Below, in pieces: positions 8,703 to 15,939 of a DNA stretch of 64,000 nt (positions within the stretch are counted from its first letter, which is position 1; every line of letters starts with the position of its first letter). Below the pieces are notes generated by a model that was not told the DNA's origin, ran no database searches, and worked only from the letters and a program-made list of their open reading frames with translations. The translations under genes were made by a program, and so were the position numbers. Origin of the DNA: an uncultured bacterium (GTDB lineage: Bacteria > Cyanobacteriota > Vampirovibrionia > Gastranaerophilales > Gastranaerophilaceae); assembly GCA_948684385.1 (NCBI GenBank), contig CAPQCU010000001.1, forward strand, positions 62,001 to 126,000. Reading direction: 5' to 3'.

Positions 8703-8986
8703 ATTTTCACCAGAGACTCTTTAATAAGCTGATAAAACTCGTCTGTTATTTTATTAAAATCACTAAAATTAACAATATAAGGTATAAGGCTGTTATTAAA
8801 AGCCGTTTCTAATTCTTCGATTTTTTCAAAAGGAATTTTATCATCTGCTTTGATTAAAATATCTAAATCAGAAGATTTTGTAAAATCACCTTTTACACGT
8901 GAACCATAGAGATAAAACTCATACGGATAGCGAAATAAAATCTCTTTTATAATTTTTAATTCGTTTTCTGTAACACCTTTAATCAT
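8699..8986 (-). CDS. MNT-type nucleotidyltransferase (antitoxin of HEPN/MNT pair)
   Basis: 95 residues. It carries the minimal nucleotidyltransferase motif GSRVKGDFTKSSDLDIL (about 29-45), with the GS and the paired Asp residues. MNT proteins of this size pair with a HEPN protein; in MntA/HepT systems the MNT neutralises the HEPN toxin by adding nucleotides to it. The gene overlaps the upstream HEPN gene by 8 nt, which supports a two-gene operon. Confidence 0.85.
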   Translation of the reverse strand: MIKGVTENELKIIKEILFRYPYEFYLYGSRVKGDFTKSSDLDILIKADDKIPFEKIEELETAFNNSLIPYIVNFSDFNKITDEFYQLIKESLVKI

Positions 8987-9389
8987 CTAAATTTTTTTCC
9001 AACTGATTAATTAAAAATTGTACATCTTCAATAAAGTCAGGAACAATATCAACGTCAGCTTCATCTTGATTATATTCGTGAGAAGTTGTATTTCGTCTTT
9101 CCCTGTAATGAACCCAATTTTCAAAGTTTTTAATAAAACCTAAACCGTACATTTCTCTGAAAATATTATTTATCGATAACTCTTTTTCAGTTTTGTCGTA
9201 CTCTTTTTTGAGATACTTATTCATGATTTTCTTAGCCATTTCATAAGTATATTCAAACCTTTTTATACAAGAATCTTTTATATAGTTTTTTATTTTGCTA
9301 TCTTTTTCTTGCAAGAAATCATCATAGCATTCAAGAAGCGTATTAAAACTATTTTTTAAAACCGACAAATTAAGTTCACTTTTTTTCAT
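8979..9389 (-). CDS. HEPN-domain protein (HI0074/HepT-like)
   Basis: 136 residues, all-helical, of the nucleotidyltransferase substrate-binding (HI0074) type. The HEPN RNase motif R-x4-H is present as RNTTSH near residue 105. First gene of the pair, immediately before the MNT gene. The combination is a classic HEPN/MNT toxin-antitoxin or defence module. AGGAG sits 5 nt before the ATG. Confidence 0.83.
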   Translation of the reverse strand: MKKSELNLSVLKNSFNTLLECYDDFLQEKDSKIKNYIKDSCIKRFEYTYEMAKKIMNKYLKKEYDKTEKELSINNIFREMYGLGFIKNFENWVHYRERRNTTSHEYNQDEADVDIVPDFIEDVQFLINQLEKNLDD

Positions 9390-9455
9390 AAAATTCTCCT
9401 AGCTCAATTTTAGATGATAAATTTGATTATTGCAACCAATGTGATTAATTGTTCT

Positions 9456-9471
9456 ATTGAGAAATCTCAAT
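9456..9471. promoter_or_regulatory. Palindromic operator upstream of the first XRE gene
   Basis: ATTGAGAAATCTCAAT is a 16-bp palindrome with only the two central bases unmatched. It is almost identical to the perfect palindrome at 10119-10134 upstream of the second XRE gene, in the same position and preceded by GTTCT in both. Likely the binding site of one or both XRE proteins. Confidence 0.7.
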
Positions 9472-9505
9472 GAAATATTTTGTATATTTTGTCAGTATTG
9501 TAATT

Positions 9506-9736
9506 ATGCAATACAGAAATATCGGACAATTTATACGATTAAAAAGAATAGCATTAGGAATGAGTTTAAATAACTTTGCCATTAGCAACGATATTGAACC
9601 TGCTGTATTATCAAGGGTAGAAAGAGGAATGCAGGATGTAAAATTCGGAGTACTGGTAAAAATTGCTCAGGGGTTTAAAATGCTTGTATCAGAATTTGTA
9701 ATTGAATACGAAAAATCTAATTTTACCCAAAATTAG
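9506..9736 (+). CDS. XRE-family transcriptional regulator 1
   Basis: 76 residues. The helix-turn-helix spans about residues 5-60 (IGQFIRLKRIALGMSLNNFAISNDIEPAVLSRVERG). I chose the ATG at 9506 rather than 9470 because the upstream ATG overlaps the palindromic operator and because MQYR... aligns with MQYT... of the second XRE protein. The two proteins are clear paralogues. It is convergent with the unknown gene 9733-10092. It probably represses itself through the palindrome at 9456. Confidence 0.82.
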   Translation: MQYRNIGQFIRLKRIALGMSLNNFAISNDIEPAVLSRVERGMQDVKFGVLVKIAQGFKMLVSEFVIEYEKSNFTQN

Positions 9737-10092
9737 TCATCATGTTTCCATAAGTCAGATATATCATAATCTGGATCAACATAAATATCTACATCATAAT
9801 TAGCAATAGGAAATATTAATAAGTTATTATGATATGTAACAACTTCTTGCGACTCATCAAAAGAAACATTGTTTGTTTCATCCAGTATTGCCTTTATATC
9901 AAAAGTAAATTTTTCAATATAATATAGATTGCCTTCTATTTTCCGTGCTTCATCAGTTAAACCATTCGAAATGTCACACTGTTCATAAAAAAGTTTGTTT
10001 AATTTATCAGACAATTCTTTGATAATACAATATGTATCATTTAAATATTCTAAAAAATATTCATATTCTTCTTTTAAGTTATCGTTTTGCAA
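9733..10092 (-). CDS. Hypothetical acidic protein between two XRE genes
   Basis: 119 residues from a TTG start preceded by GAGTGG. The sequence is acidic and helical in its first 80 residues (LKEEYEYFLEYLND start), and the C-terminus is rich in Asp/Tyr (DVDIYVDPDYDISDLWKHDD). No family is recognised. Flanked by two XRE regulators it could be the effector of a small module, but nothing in the sequence proves that. The 3' end overlaps the first XRE gene by 4 nt. Confidence 0.6.
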   Translation of the reverse strand: MQNDNLKEEYEYFLEYLNDTYCIIKELSDKLNKLFYEQCDISNGLTDEARKIEGNLYYIEKFTFDIKAILDETNNVSFDESQEVVTYHNNLLIFPIANYDVDIYVDPDYDISDLWKHDD

Positions 10093-10118
10093 TATTATCC
10101 ACTCATTTCTCGCGTTCT

Positions 10119-10134
10119 ATTGAGATATCTCAAT
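10119..10134. promoter_or_regulatory. Palindromic operator upstream of the second XRE gene
   Basis: ATTGAGATATCTCAAT is a perfect 16-bp palindrome, 35 nt before the second XRE start. It matches the site at 9456-9471 at 15 of 16 positions. Confidence 0.72.
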
Positions 10135-10168
10135 GATTTATTTTTAATAATAGTCGATAATTGAGAAA

Positions 10169-10396
10169 ATGCAATACACAGAGTTCGGAAAATTTATTAG
10201 ACGCAAGCGGAAAAGTTTAAAACCTAAAATTTCATTAAATAATTTTGCAATAAATAATGGAATTGAAACCTCTGCTTTATCACGCATTGAAACGCAAAAA
10301 CAGGGTATATCTCTAGACAGACTAGCTCAAATTGCAAACGGTTTTAATGTAAGTGTGTCAGAGTTGATTGCAGAATATGAACAAACTTATAAATAA
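10169..10396 (+). CDS. XRE-family transcriptional regulator 2
   Basis: 75 residues, a single HTH domain (about 5-60; FGKFIRRKRKSLKPKISLNNFAINNGIETSALSRIE). It shares SLNNFAI, ALSRIE and VSELI stretches with the first XRE protein, so the pair arose by duplication. The perfect palindrome upstream suggests autoregulation. The next genes downstream are the candidate type I toxin (opposite strand) and rnpB. Confidence 0.82.
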   Translation: MQYTEFGKFIRRKRKSLKPKISLNNFAINNGIETSALSRIETQKQGISLDRLAQIANGFNVSVSELIAEYEQTYK

Positions 10397-10404
10397 ACAT
10401 ACAC

Positions 10405-10433
10405 TTGTATCCGGCAAAAACATGTGTTAAAAT
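10405..10433 (+). promoter_or_regulatory. Promoter for a possible antisense RNA
   Basis: TTGTAT (10405-10410), 17-nt spacer, TAAAAT (10428-10433). The predicted start near 10440 faces the 3' end of the minus-strand peptide mRNA, so the RNA would be antisense to it. Confidence 0.45.
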
Positions 10434-10445
10434 AGGAATAAAGGC

Positions 10446-10465
10446 AAGGGTGAAGCAACACCCTT
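10446..10465 (-). terminator. Terminator-like hairpin after the small peptide gene
   Basis: On the minus strand AAGGGTG-TTGCTT-CACCCTT is followed by GCCTTTATTCCTATTTT. The distal tail is also the 3' partner of the 5'-3' pairing described for this locus. Confidence 0.5.
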
Positions 10466-10474
10466 ACCACCCGA

Positions 10475-10546
10475 TTAACGGGATTTGATTGTAAGAACTA
10501 ATACTATGATAAGTATTAGTTCTTGTGCTGTGATTTCAACTAACAT
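10475..10546 (-). CDS. 23-residue hydrophobic peptide, candidate type I toxin
   Basis: The ATG at 10546 has a perfect AAAGGAGGTGAAA site. The peptide starts MLVEITAQ, then has a hydrophobic run ELILIIVLVLT and ends IKSR, the pattern of small membrane-active toxins. A TTGAAC-16-TATAAT promoter (10648-10621) drives it. The predicted mRNA begins and ends with 13-nt segments that pair perfectly (10588-10600 with 10435-10447), like the 5'-3' closure of Hok and AapA1 messages. The coding region contains a perfect 13-bp inverted repeat (10493-10505 / 10512-10524). No sequence homology to a named toxin family is claimed. Confidence 0.6.
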   Translation of the reverse strand: MLVEITAQELILIIVLVLTIKSR

Positions 10547-10620
10547 TTTCACCTCCTTTCGTCAGTCGAAATGCTTGTTAAAATCTTTTGCCTTTATTCC
10601 ATTTTTAATGTGCTGAATAT

Positions 10621-10648
10621 ATTATACCAAAATATCAGCAAAGTTCAA
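10621..10648 (-). promoter_or_regulatory. Promoter of the small peptide gene
   Basis: Minus strand: TTGAAC (10648-10643), 16-nt spacer, TATAAT (10626-10621). Start expected near 10613, just before the 5' pairing arm. Confidence 0.7.
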
Positions 10649-10669
10649 TGTTTTTTCTAAAATAAAAAA

Positions 10670-11132
10670 GAATAAAGCAGCTCATAAGCCGTGTTCTGTT
10701 CGGGAAAATAAATTTCCTTAATAATCATCTATCTGGTCTCGGGATTACTCCCGAGCTCGAGCGATTTTTCGAGGCAAGCGGACCGCTTTAAACACCTCAT
10801 TCAATCTTGCATCCGACCGGGGGTTGCCTAGCCGGTGCCTTCCGGCACCGCTGGTGAAGCTCTTAACTCACCGTTGCACCATCGCTCCTGCCCTAACGGG
10901 TGGTTAGCAGTCTCAGGTAAATTCGAAGTCTGTAGTTAAACCTACCGACCCTTACATCTACCCCTTGGATAAACTTACAAGCCTGTAGTCCGACCTACCA
11001 GCCCTTACATTTACCCCCATTTCTGTGGTCCTATCCGCCAGCTCACGCTGCCCGGAGTTTCTCCGGCGGCCTGTCCTTGGATGCACGGACTTTCCTCACT
11101 CTTACAAGCGCGATTATCCGGCTGCTTTATTC
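10670..11132 (-). ncRNA. rnpB: RNase P RNA with a repeat insertion
   Basis: About 463 nt. The ends pair perfectly as P1 (GAATAAAGCAGC at 11132-11121 with GCTGCTTTATTC at 10681-10670). Conserved core strings are present in order: GAGGAAAGTCCG, CCACAGAA, GGTGCAACGGTGAG, and the 3' CAGAACACGGCTTATG. A TATAAT box lies at 11145-11140 and a T-rich run follows the 3' end. Type A bacterial fold, closest in style to cyanobacterial RNase P RNAs. The P12 region (10916-11018) carries two copies of the GGGGTAAATG repeat family. Confidence 0.96.
10916..11018 (-). repeat. Two GGGGTAAATG repeats inserted in rnpB
   Basis: Copy 1 starts at 11018 (GGGGGTAAATG, GGTAGGTCGGACTAC), copy 2 at 10964 (GGGGTAGATG, GGTAGGTTTAACTAC). 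The insertion is closed by GGTAAAT (11015-11009) pairing with ATTTACC (10922-10916). Each copy can form a GTAG/CTAC mini-hairpin with a 6-nt loop. It occupies the P12 position, between CCACAGAA and GGTGCAACGGTGAG. Confidence 0.85.
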
Positions 11133-11258
11133 CTCAATCATTATAGCATGACTAAATAATTTCAGCCCTCCAAATGTAACAATTTCTTAATATTGTTGGC
11201 AAAACATTTGTTTTTGTTATTTACTCTTCATGTAGTGTATTATATAAGGAATTAGAAT

Positions 11259-12059
11259 ATGAATATGAAAATTATGCCAAAGCTGGCAATTGGCGGGTTA
11301 TGTCTTGCAGCTGCATCTCTTGGTTCAATCGGTTGCACAAATAGCGGTAGTGCTAAAAATGTGGATAATGTTCTTGATGCAGATACTGTTGAACTTTCAA
11401 CACAAAAGCCTGCTGAAAAACCTATCGATTATAACTATAAGTTAAAGTCAAGACTTAACGAAACTCCTGAGAATATGGAAAAATATACCAGAAGTTACGG
11501 CACAAATGGTTCTTCTATTTATCTGCAGTTCTTACACGACATACAAGATAAAAAAATGCCATCTGCAAGCAATGTCATCGGACAAATTAAATCGGTAATA
11601 GACAGAAATCCTGAAAATCGTTATTCTGAAGAAGAAAAAGCAGTAAAAGTAGATGCTTTAAACCAGCTTGAAGAAATCGCAAGAAGCGCAGAAAAACAGT
11701 ATCACGAAGGATATAAGCAAGAACTGGAAGAATACTTGTTCGATGCAGGTGCTCCTAATACAAAAAAATGTGATGACTTCCTTAATGATCAGTTTGCTGC
11801 ATTATACGAAGATTTATCTGATGATGAATATGACAAAAAAGCAACTGAATACGTTAGAGATTTAAATGCTTTCAAGAAACAACTGGGTACTATAGACTCT
11901 CAAAAACGTGCAGAGCTAATGGCTTACAGACAATATAAGCTTGATAGTATTGCAAACGGAATAATTCTTGAAAGCGTTCTTGGAGATTTAATGGCTCCTG
12001 AAGTACTTAAAGTTTATCAACGCAATCATTCAGAGTACAAGGGCAAACCAACTCCTTAG
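11259..12059 (+). CDS. Lipoprotein of unknown function
   Basis: 266 residues. The signal peptide ends in a lipobox-like SIGC at about residues 23-26, so Cys26 is the likely lipidated residue. The mature part is polar and helical (about 60-230), with charged segments but no recognised domain. AAGGA lies 8 nt before ATG 11259; a second ATG at 11265 is also possible. The 3' end overlaps lpxK, which is convergent, by about 53 nt. Confidence 0.75.
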   Translation: MNMKIMPKLAIGGLCLAAASLGSIGCTNSGSAKNVDNVLDADTVELSTQKPAEKPIDYNYKLKSRLNETPENMEKYTRSYGTNGSSIYLQFLHDIQDKKMPSASNVIGQIKSVIDRNPENRYSEEEKAVKVDALNQLEEIARSAEKQYHEGYKQELEEYLFDAGAPNTKKCDDFLNDQFAALYEDLSDDEYDKKATEYVRDLNAFKKQLGTIDSQKRAELMAYRQYKLDSIANGIILESVLGDLMAPEVLKVYQRNHSEYKGKPTP

Positions 12060-13053
12060 TATTGATTATTGTTTTAAGTTTTAACGCGTAAATATTGTCT
12101 CTGCCTAACAGGGACAATTTTACTGCGTCTTTTTCCGTTGTAATAATATTACCCTGGATATTTTCAATGTCTGACAAAACATACTGATGATGGTCATCAA
12201 AAGTTATTGTATCTTTTATATCAAAATCTTTTAGAAATTTGTAAAACTGCTCCGGCTGTCCGATTGCAGAAATTGCTGTAACTTCAGCTCCGCATTCTAA
12301 ATGCTCTCCTGAGATAATATTGTAAGCATAATCAGGTTCAACCTTTGCAACGAAAGCCTCCACTCCCTGTTTTTTTGACATAATTTTTGCAAGCTTCTCT
12401 GCTCTTGAATGTTCAGTATTTTTACTTACAATAACAAGCTTATTTACTCTGTTAAAATCCGGTTTTTCTCTTAAAGGGCCGGCAGGAAGCAGGTTTTCGT
12501 TTCCAAACATTTTTTCTGAGTCAACAAGAACAATATCTAAATCTCTCGCAATTTTTCTATGCTGAAATCCGTCGTCAAGAATAATTGTCGTGACTCCAAG
12601 CTCTTTAATCGCATATTCAGCTGCTTTAACCCTGTTTGAGCAGGTCAAAACAGCACACATATTAAGATTAACAGCAAGCCAGTAAGGCTCATCACCCGCC
12701 ATATCAGCTTTGTGATAAAGATTTATCCCGTCAGAAATCACATTAACTTTTTTATTATCAAGCTTTCCGCCGTAACCGCGTGAAATAATTGCGGTTTTCT
12801 CTCCTTTTTCTACAAAGTACTTAGCTATTTCAGCAACAACAGGAGTCTTACCAACACCGCCGGTCGTAAAGTTCCCCACAGAAATAACAAACGCATCGAC
12901 TTTTTTAGGTTTCAAAACACCTTTGTCATAAAGACAATTCTTAGCTCCGCATCCTATTCCATAGAAAAAAGAACAGAATTTGAGAAATTTAAATAGCAAA
13001 CCGCCGGAATTTTTGTCATAATGTATTTTTGTTATTTCTGATTTAAAGTTCAT
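12007..13053 (-). CDS. lpxK: Tetraacyldisaccharide 4'-kinase
   Basis: 348 residues. LpxK phosphorylates the 4' position of the tetraacyldisaccharide lipid A precursor at the inner membrane. The Walker A variant GNFTTGGVGKTPV (about 61-73) and the catalytic DDGFQHR (about 147-153) are present, as is LLPAGPLREK. I place the start at 13053 (MNFKSE), one base after the kdsB stop; an upstream in-frame extension would run into kdsB. Together with kdsB it shows that the cell makes lipid A with Kdo. Confidence 0.93.
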   Translation of the reverse strand: MNFKSEITKIHYDKNSGGLLFKFLKFCSFFYGIGCGAKNCLYDKGVLKPKKVDAFVISVGNFTTGGVGKTPVVAEIAKYFVEKGEKTAIISRGYGGKLDNKKVNVISDGINLYHKADMAGDEPYWLAVNLNMCAVLTCSNRVKAAEYAIKELGVTTIILDDGFQHRKIARDLDIVLVDSEKMFGNENLLPAGPLREKPDFNRVNKLVIVSKNTEHSRAEKLAKIMSKKQGVEAFVAKVEPDYAYNIISGEHLECGAEVTAISAIGQPEQFYKFLKDFDIKDTITFDDHHQYVLSDIENIQGNIITTEKDAVKLSLLGRDNIYALKLKTIINTKELVCPCTLNDCVDKL

Positions 13054-13054
13054 T

Positions 13055-13786
13055 CTAACCCTCAACCATTGCTTTAAATTTTTCAAAATCTTCCTGCGTA
13101 TCAATTCCCACAGGAATATTCTCAACAACAGCAACTTTGATTTTCATACCGTTTTGAAGTGCACGGAGCTGTTCTAAGCTTTCTGCCATTTCATAAGGTG
13201 CTTGAGGAAGTTTTGTCATCTTAAACAAAGCTTCTTTCTTGTAGCCGTAAATTCCGAGATGGCCGTAAAATTTAGACTTTCCAACATTACGGTCGTAAGG
13301 AATTTTTGAGCGTGAAAAATACATTGCGTAACCGTTAACATCAAAAACACATTTTACAAGGTTAGGATTATTAACTTCATCCTCGTCTTTTATCTCTCTC
13401 ACCAGAGTAGAAATATCAGCACTTTCATCCTCAACAACACCTTTTCTAACAAGCTCGATATTCGCCTGCTCAATCAAAGGTTCATCACCTTGAAGGTTTA
13501 TGATGAACCCGATTTCCGGATGTCTTGCCGCAACTTCAGCAATTCTGTCACTTCCGCTTTTGTGTTCGGAAGATGTCATTTCAACTTCTGCGCCAAATTC
13601 TTTACAAGCATTAAAAATTCGCTCATCATCAGTCGCCACAATTACTCTGTCAATACCTTTTGAGCTGCTTGCTTTTTCCCACACCCACTGAATAATCGGT
13701 TTATCATTTGCTTTTAAAAGCGGTTTTCCCTCTAATCTTGATGACCCGTAGCGTGCGGGTATAATTATCGCTGTCTGTTTTTCCAT
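13055..13786 (-). CDS. kdsB: CMP-Kdo synthetase
   Basis: 243 residues. It activates Kdo as CMP-Kdo for transfer to lipid A. Signature motifs: IIPARYGSSRLEGKPL (about 8-23), the VATDDERI region, and NLQGDEPLI (about 97-105). Length is normal. AGAGGT sits before the ATG. lpxK follows with a single base between stop and start, so the two genes are translationally coupled. Confidence 0.95.
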   Translation of the reverse strand: MEKQTAIIIPARYGSSRLEGKPLLKANDKPIIQWVWEKASSSKGIDRVIVATDDERIFNACKEFGAEVEMTSSEHKSGSDRIAEVAARHPEIGFIINLQGDEPLIEQANIELVRKGVVEDESADISTLVREIKDEDEVNNPNLVKCVFDVNGYAMYFSRSKIPYDRNVGKSKFYGHLGIYGYKKEALFKMTKLPQAPYEMAESLEQLRALQNGMKIKVAVVENIPVGIDTQEDFEKFKAMVEG

Positions 13787-13794
13787 TGTTACCT

Positions 13795-14661
13795 CTATTT
13801 GACCGCATTTATAAACACGGCATTTGTTTTAAGACTTATTTCTCTTCCTGTCAAATAATTCTGTACATCCTGCATATATTTTTCAACAGTTGCTTCATCA
13901 AAATATTTTAAATATCTTTCTTTTGTAGAAGGCTGGTTTGGAGAAGGCGGATTAACGAACCATTCTTTCACCATATTCGGCTGCACAACATATCTTGAGC
14001 TTACTTCCTGAAGCTTAACCTCAGGAATAGAAAATCCTGCAATCTCAAGGTTAGTTCTCAAAGTTGTTTCATCGAAATTACAAAGAGAATCAATAGGATT
14101 TTCCATAATCTCATTTTCTACGCGTTTAAAATCTTCATAATGCTCAACATGAACAGGGTCTAAAATTTCCCAGTAACGCGTATTTGAACGAATTATCGGT
14201 TCAAACGCACAAAACTTTCCGCCCGGTTTTAAAACTCTGTAAATCTCGCTTATCGCAGGCTGTTTATTTACAACATGCACAAGAACTGAGCGCATTAACG
14301 CTTTATGAACAGTACTTTCAGGAAGAGCAATATGTTCAACCGGACATTTTAAAAGCTCATATCCGCTCTCAATACCTGCTTCATCTAAAATCTTTTTGCA
14401 ATCATCAAGGCAATCCTGAAACATATCAGAAAAAATTACTCTGCCTTTGCAATCCTGAAGTTCCAGAGCTTTAAACGCCAGCAGACCTGTACCAGTACCG
14501 ATGTCAAGGACAACATCATAAGGTTTAATCTCAGCATAAACCATAATAACATCGCGAACAGCCTCCAGCCATTTCATAGTCTGTTCCTGCATTTCAGGCG
14601 TCTGTCCGGCAAATCTGTTTGATTTAAGCCACTGTGTCCAGTTTTTGCAAATCTCGCTCAT
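13795..14661 (-). CDS. Class I SAM-dependent methyltransferase
   Basis: 288 residues. The SAM-binding motif VLDIGTGTGLLAFKA lies near residues 47-61, a DMFQD acidic segment follows, and YRVLKPGGKFCAFEP near 140 is typical of UbiE/Methyltransf_11 proteins. The substrate cannot be read from sequence. I prefer the ATG at 14661 (AGAGAG upstream) to the one at 14676. It ends 9 nt before the kdsB start and is likely in the same operon. Confidence 0.82.
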   Translation of the reverse strand: MSEICKNWTQWLKSNRFAGQTPEMQEQTMKWLEAVRDVIMVYAEIKPYDVVLDIGTGTGLLAFKALELQDCKGRVIFSDMFQDCLDDCKKILDEAGIESGYELLKCPVEHIALPESTVHKALMRSVLVHVVNKQPAISEIYRVLKPGGKFCAFEPIIRSNTRYWEILDPVHVEHYEDFKRVENEIMENPIDSLCNFDETTLRTNLEIAGFSIPEVKLQEVSSRYVVQPNMVKEWFVNPPSPNQPSTKERYLKYFDEATVEKYMQDVQNYLTGREISLKTNAVFINAVK

Positions 14662-14728
14662 ACTTCTCTCTTTCATTATTGGGAATTGTACGAGACGATT
14701 ATACTATAATTTAGAGTAGTTATCAATC

Positions 14729-15010
14729 TTATTGAAGGATTGTATTGCAAAATTCACCAAAGAAATCAAAACCTTCTCTTACATTTTTCTGGATTTGTTC
14801 GAAATTTCTCCACATGCTTCTTGAAGATACGCCTTTGGAGGTATACATTCCTGAACGCTCTATCACGTTATTGCCTTTAGTAACGACTCTTTCTAAATAA
14901 TTTTCGTTCATAGTAAGTCTCATTTGCTTACCGTATTTTAAAGACACAGTAAGCTTTCTTAAAGAGCTCTGAGCCGGTCTTGACGTAAATGATATGCTAT
15001 CTATATTCAT
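14729..15010 (-). CDS. Small hypothetical protein
   Basis: 93 residues, basic, without membrane segments. It begins MNIDSISFTSRP, one of several small proteins in this window with a short N-terminal N/S-I-x-F-type motif. The middle has a beta-like run (LRKLTVSLKYGKQMRLTM). It stands alone with no clear partner. Function unknown. Confidence 0.6.
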   Translation of the reverse strand: MNIDSISFTSRPAQSSLRKLTVSLKYGKQMRLTMNENYLERVVTKGNNVIERSGMYTSKGVSSRSMWRNFEQIQKNVREGFDFFGEFCNTILQ

Positions 15011-15076
15011 ACTTCTTGCCTTTCTAAGAGATAGAAAACCCGTAAAAAAAATTTTTGCGCGGGTAAAGAATTAAAA

Positions 15077-15100
15077 AAGCTCCCCTTTTGCAGGGAGCTT
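15077..15100 (-). terminator. Intrinsic terminator of rplU-rpmA
   Basis: Minus strand AAGCTCCC / GGGAGCTT with a TGCAAAAG loop, followed by TTTTTT. Confidence 0.85.
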
Positions 15101-15113
15101 TAAAGTTTTAAAA

Positions 15114-15368
15114 TTACACAGCGTAAACACTAACTTGTTTTCTGTCACGTCTGTGAGCTTCGAACTTAACTTGTCCGTCAATAAGCGCGAACAAAGTATC
15201 ATCGGAACCGATACCTACGTTGTTACCAGGGTGAACTTTTGTTCCTCTCTGGCGAACGATGATATTACCGGCTTTAACGATTTCGCCACCAAACTTCTTA
15301 ACGCCTAATCGTTTCGCTTCGGAATCGCGGCCGTTACGGGTGGAACCCATACCTTTCTTATGTGCCAT
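15114..15368 (-). CDS. rpmA: 50S ribosomal protein L27
   Basis: 84 residues. L27 sits near the peptidyl transferase centre and its N-terminus touches the tRNA end. The conserved start MAHKKGMGSTRNGRDS and the RQRGTKVHPG motif near residue 40 are intact. The N-terminus has no cleavable extension of the Firmicutes type. AAAGGAG precedes the ATG. Second gene of rplU-rpmA. Confidence 0.97.
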   Translation of the reverse strand: MAHKKGMGSTRNGRDSEAKRLGVKKFGGEIVKAGNIIVRQRGTKVHPGNNVGIGSDDTLFALIDGQVKFEAHRRDRKQVSVYAV

Positions 15369-15448
15369 TTTTTATTCTCCTTTAAAATTTGTTTTTCTTA
15401 CATTTATTTCCCGTCCTTTATTAACAAAAGGCAGGAAATGAGCAGTCA

Positions 15449-15799
15449 CTATTCTTCTGTTGAAGTTTCTGATTTTGCTTTAGAAGCTGTTGTTCTGATT
15501 TTATCAATCATAACTCTTGCAAAACCTTGTCTGTGACCTTGTTTTTTTCTGTAACCTTTTTTAGGTCTTTGTTTGTAAACGATAATTTTCTTTGCTCTGT
15601 CAGTTTTAAGAACAGTACCTTCTACAGAAGCTTTTTCTACATAAGGCTGACCAACTTTTGATTTCTTACCGTTAACAATCATCACGACTTTATCAAAAAC
15701 GATTTTAGCGTCTTTTTCTTCGCCTAACAATTCAACGTCTACATAACGTCCTTCTTCAACCTGGTATTGTTTACCGCCTGTTTCGACTATTGCGTACAT
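15449..15799 (-). CDS. rplU: 50S ribosomal protein L21
   Basis: 116 residues. L21 binds 23S rRNA. The N-terminal MYAIVETGGKQYQVEEG and the C-terminal KRPKKGYRKKQGHRQ signature are diagnostic. The last 12 residues (KAKSETSTEE) are an acidic tail beyond the usual core. First gene of the rplU-rpmA operon, followed by L27 after 80 nt. Confidence 0.97.
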   Translation of the reverse strand: MYAIVETGGKQYQVEEGRYVDVELLGEEKDAKIVFDKVVMIVNGKKSKVGQPYVEKASVEGTVLKTDRAKKIIVYKQRPKKGYRKKQGHRQGFARVMIDKIRTTASKAKSETSTEE

Positions 15800-15939
15800 T
15801 GTTTTTCCTTTCTTTTACGGGATTGTAGGGAGCTGTTGCGCCCGTTTGAGACAATCTACCTATCTAACACTATTTATATTCTACATGTACCACAAGGGGG
15901 TAAAAGCTGTCAAGGAGTCTGGTTTAGAAATGTTAAGAT

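Noticed and set aside
9470..9505. Upstream ATG as start of the first XRE gene
   Set aside because: It overlaps the operator palindrome and adds residues absent from the paralogue.
13054..13134. Longer N-terminus for lpxK
   Set aside because: Those codons lie inside kdsB and give residues unlike LpxK; ATG 13053 fits the family.
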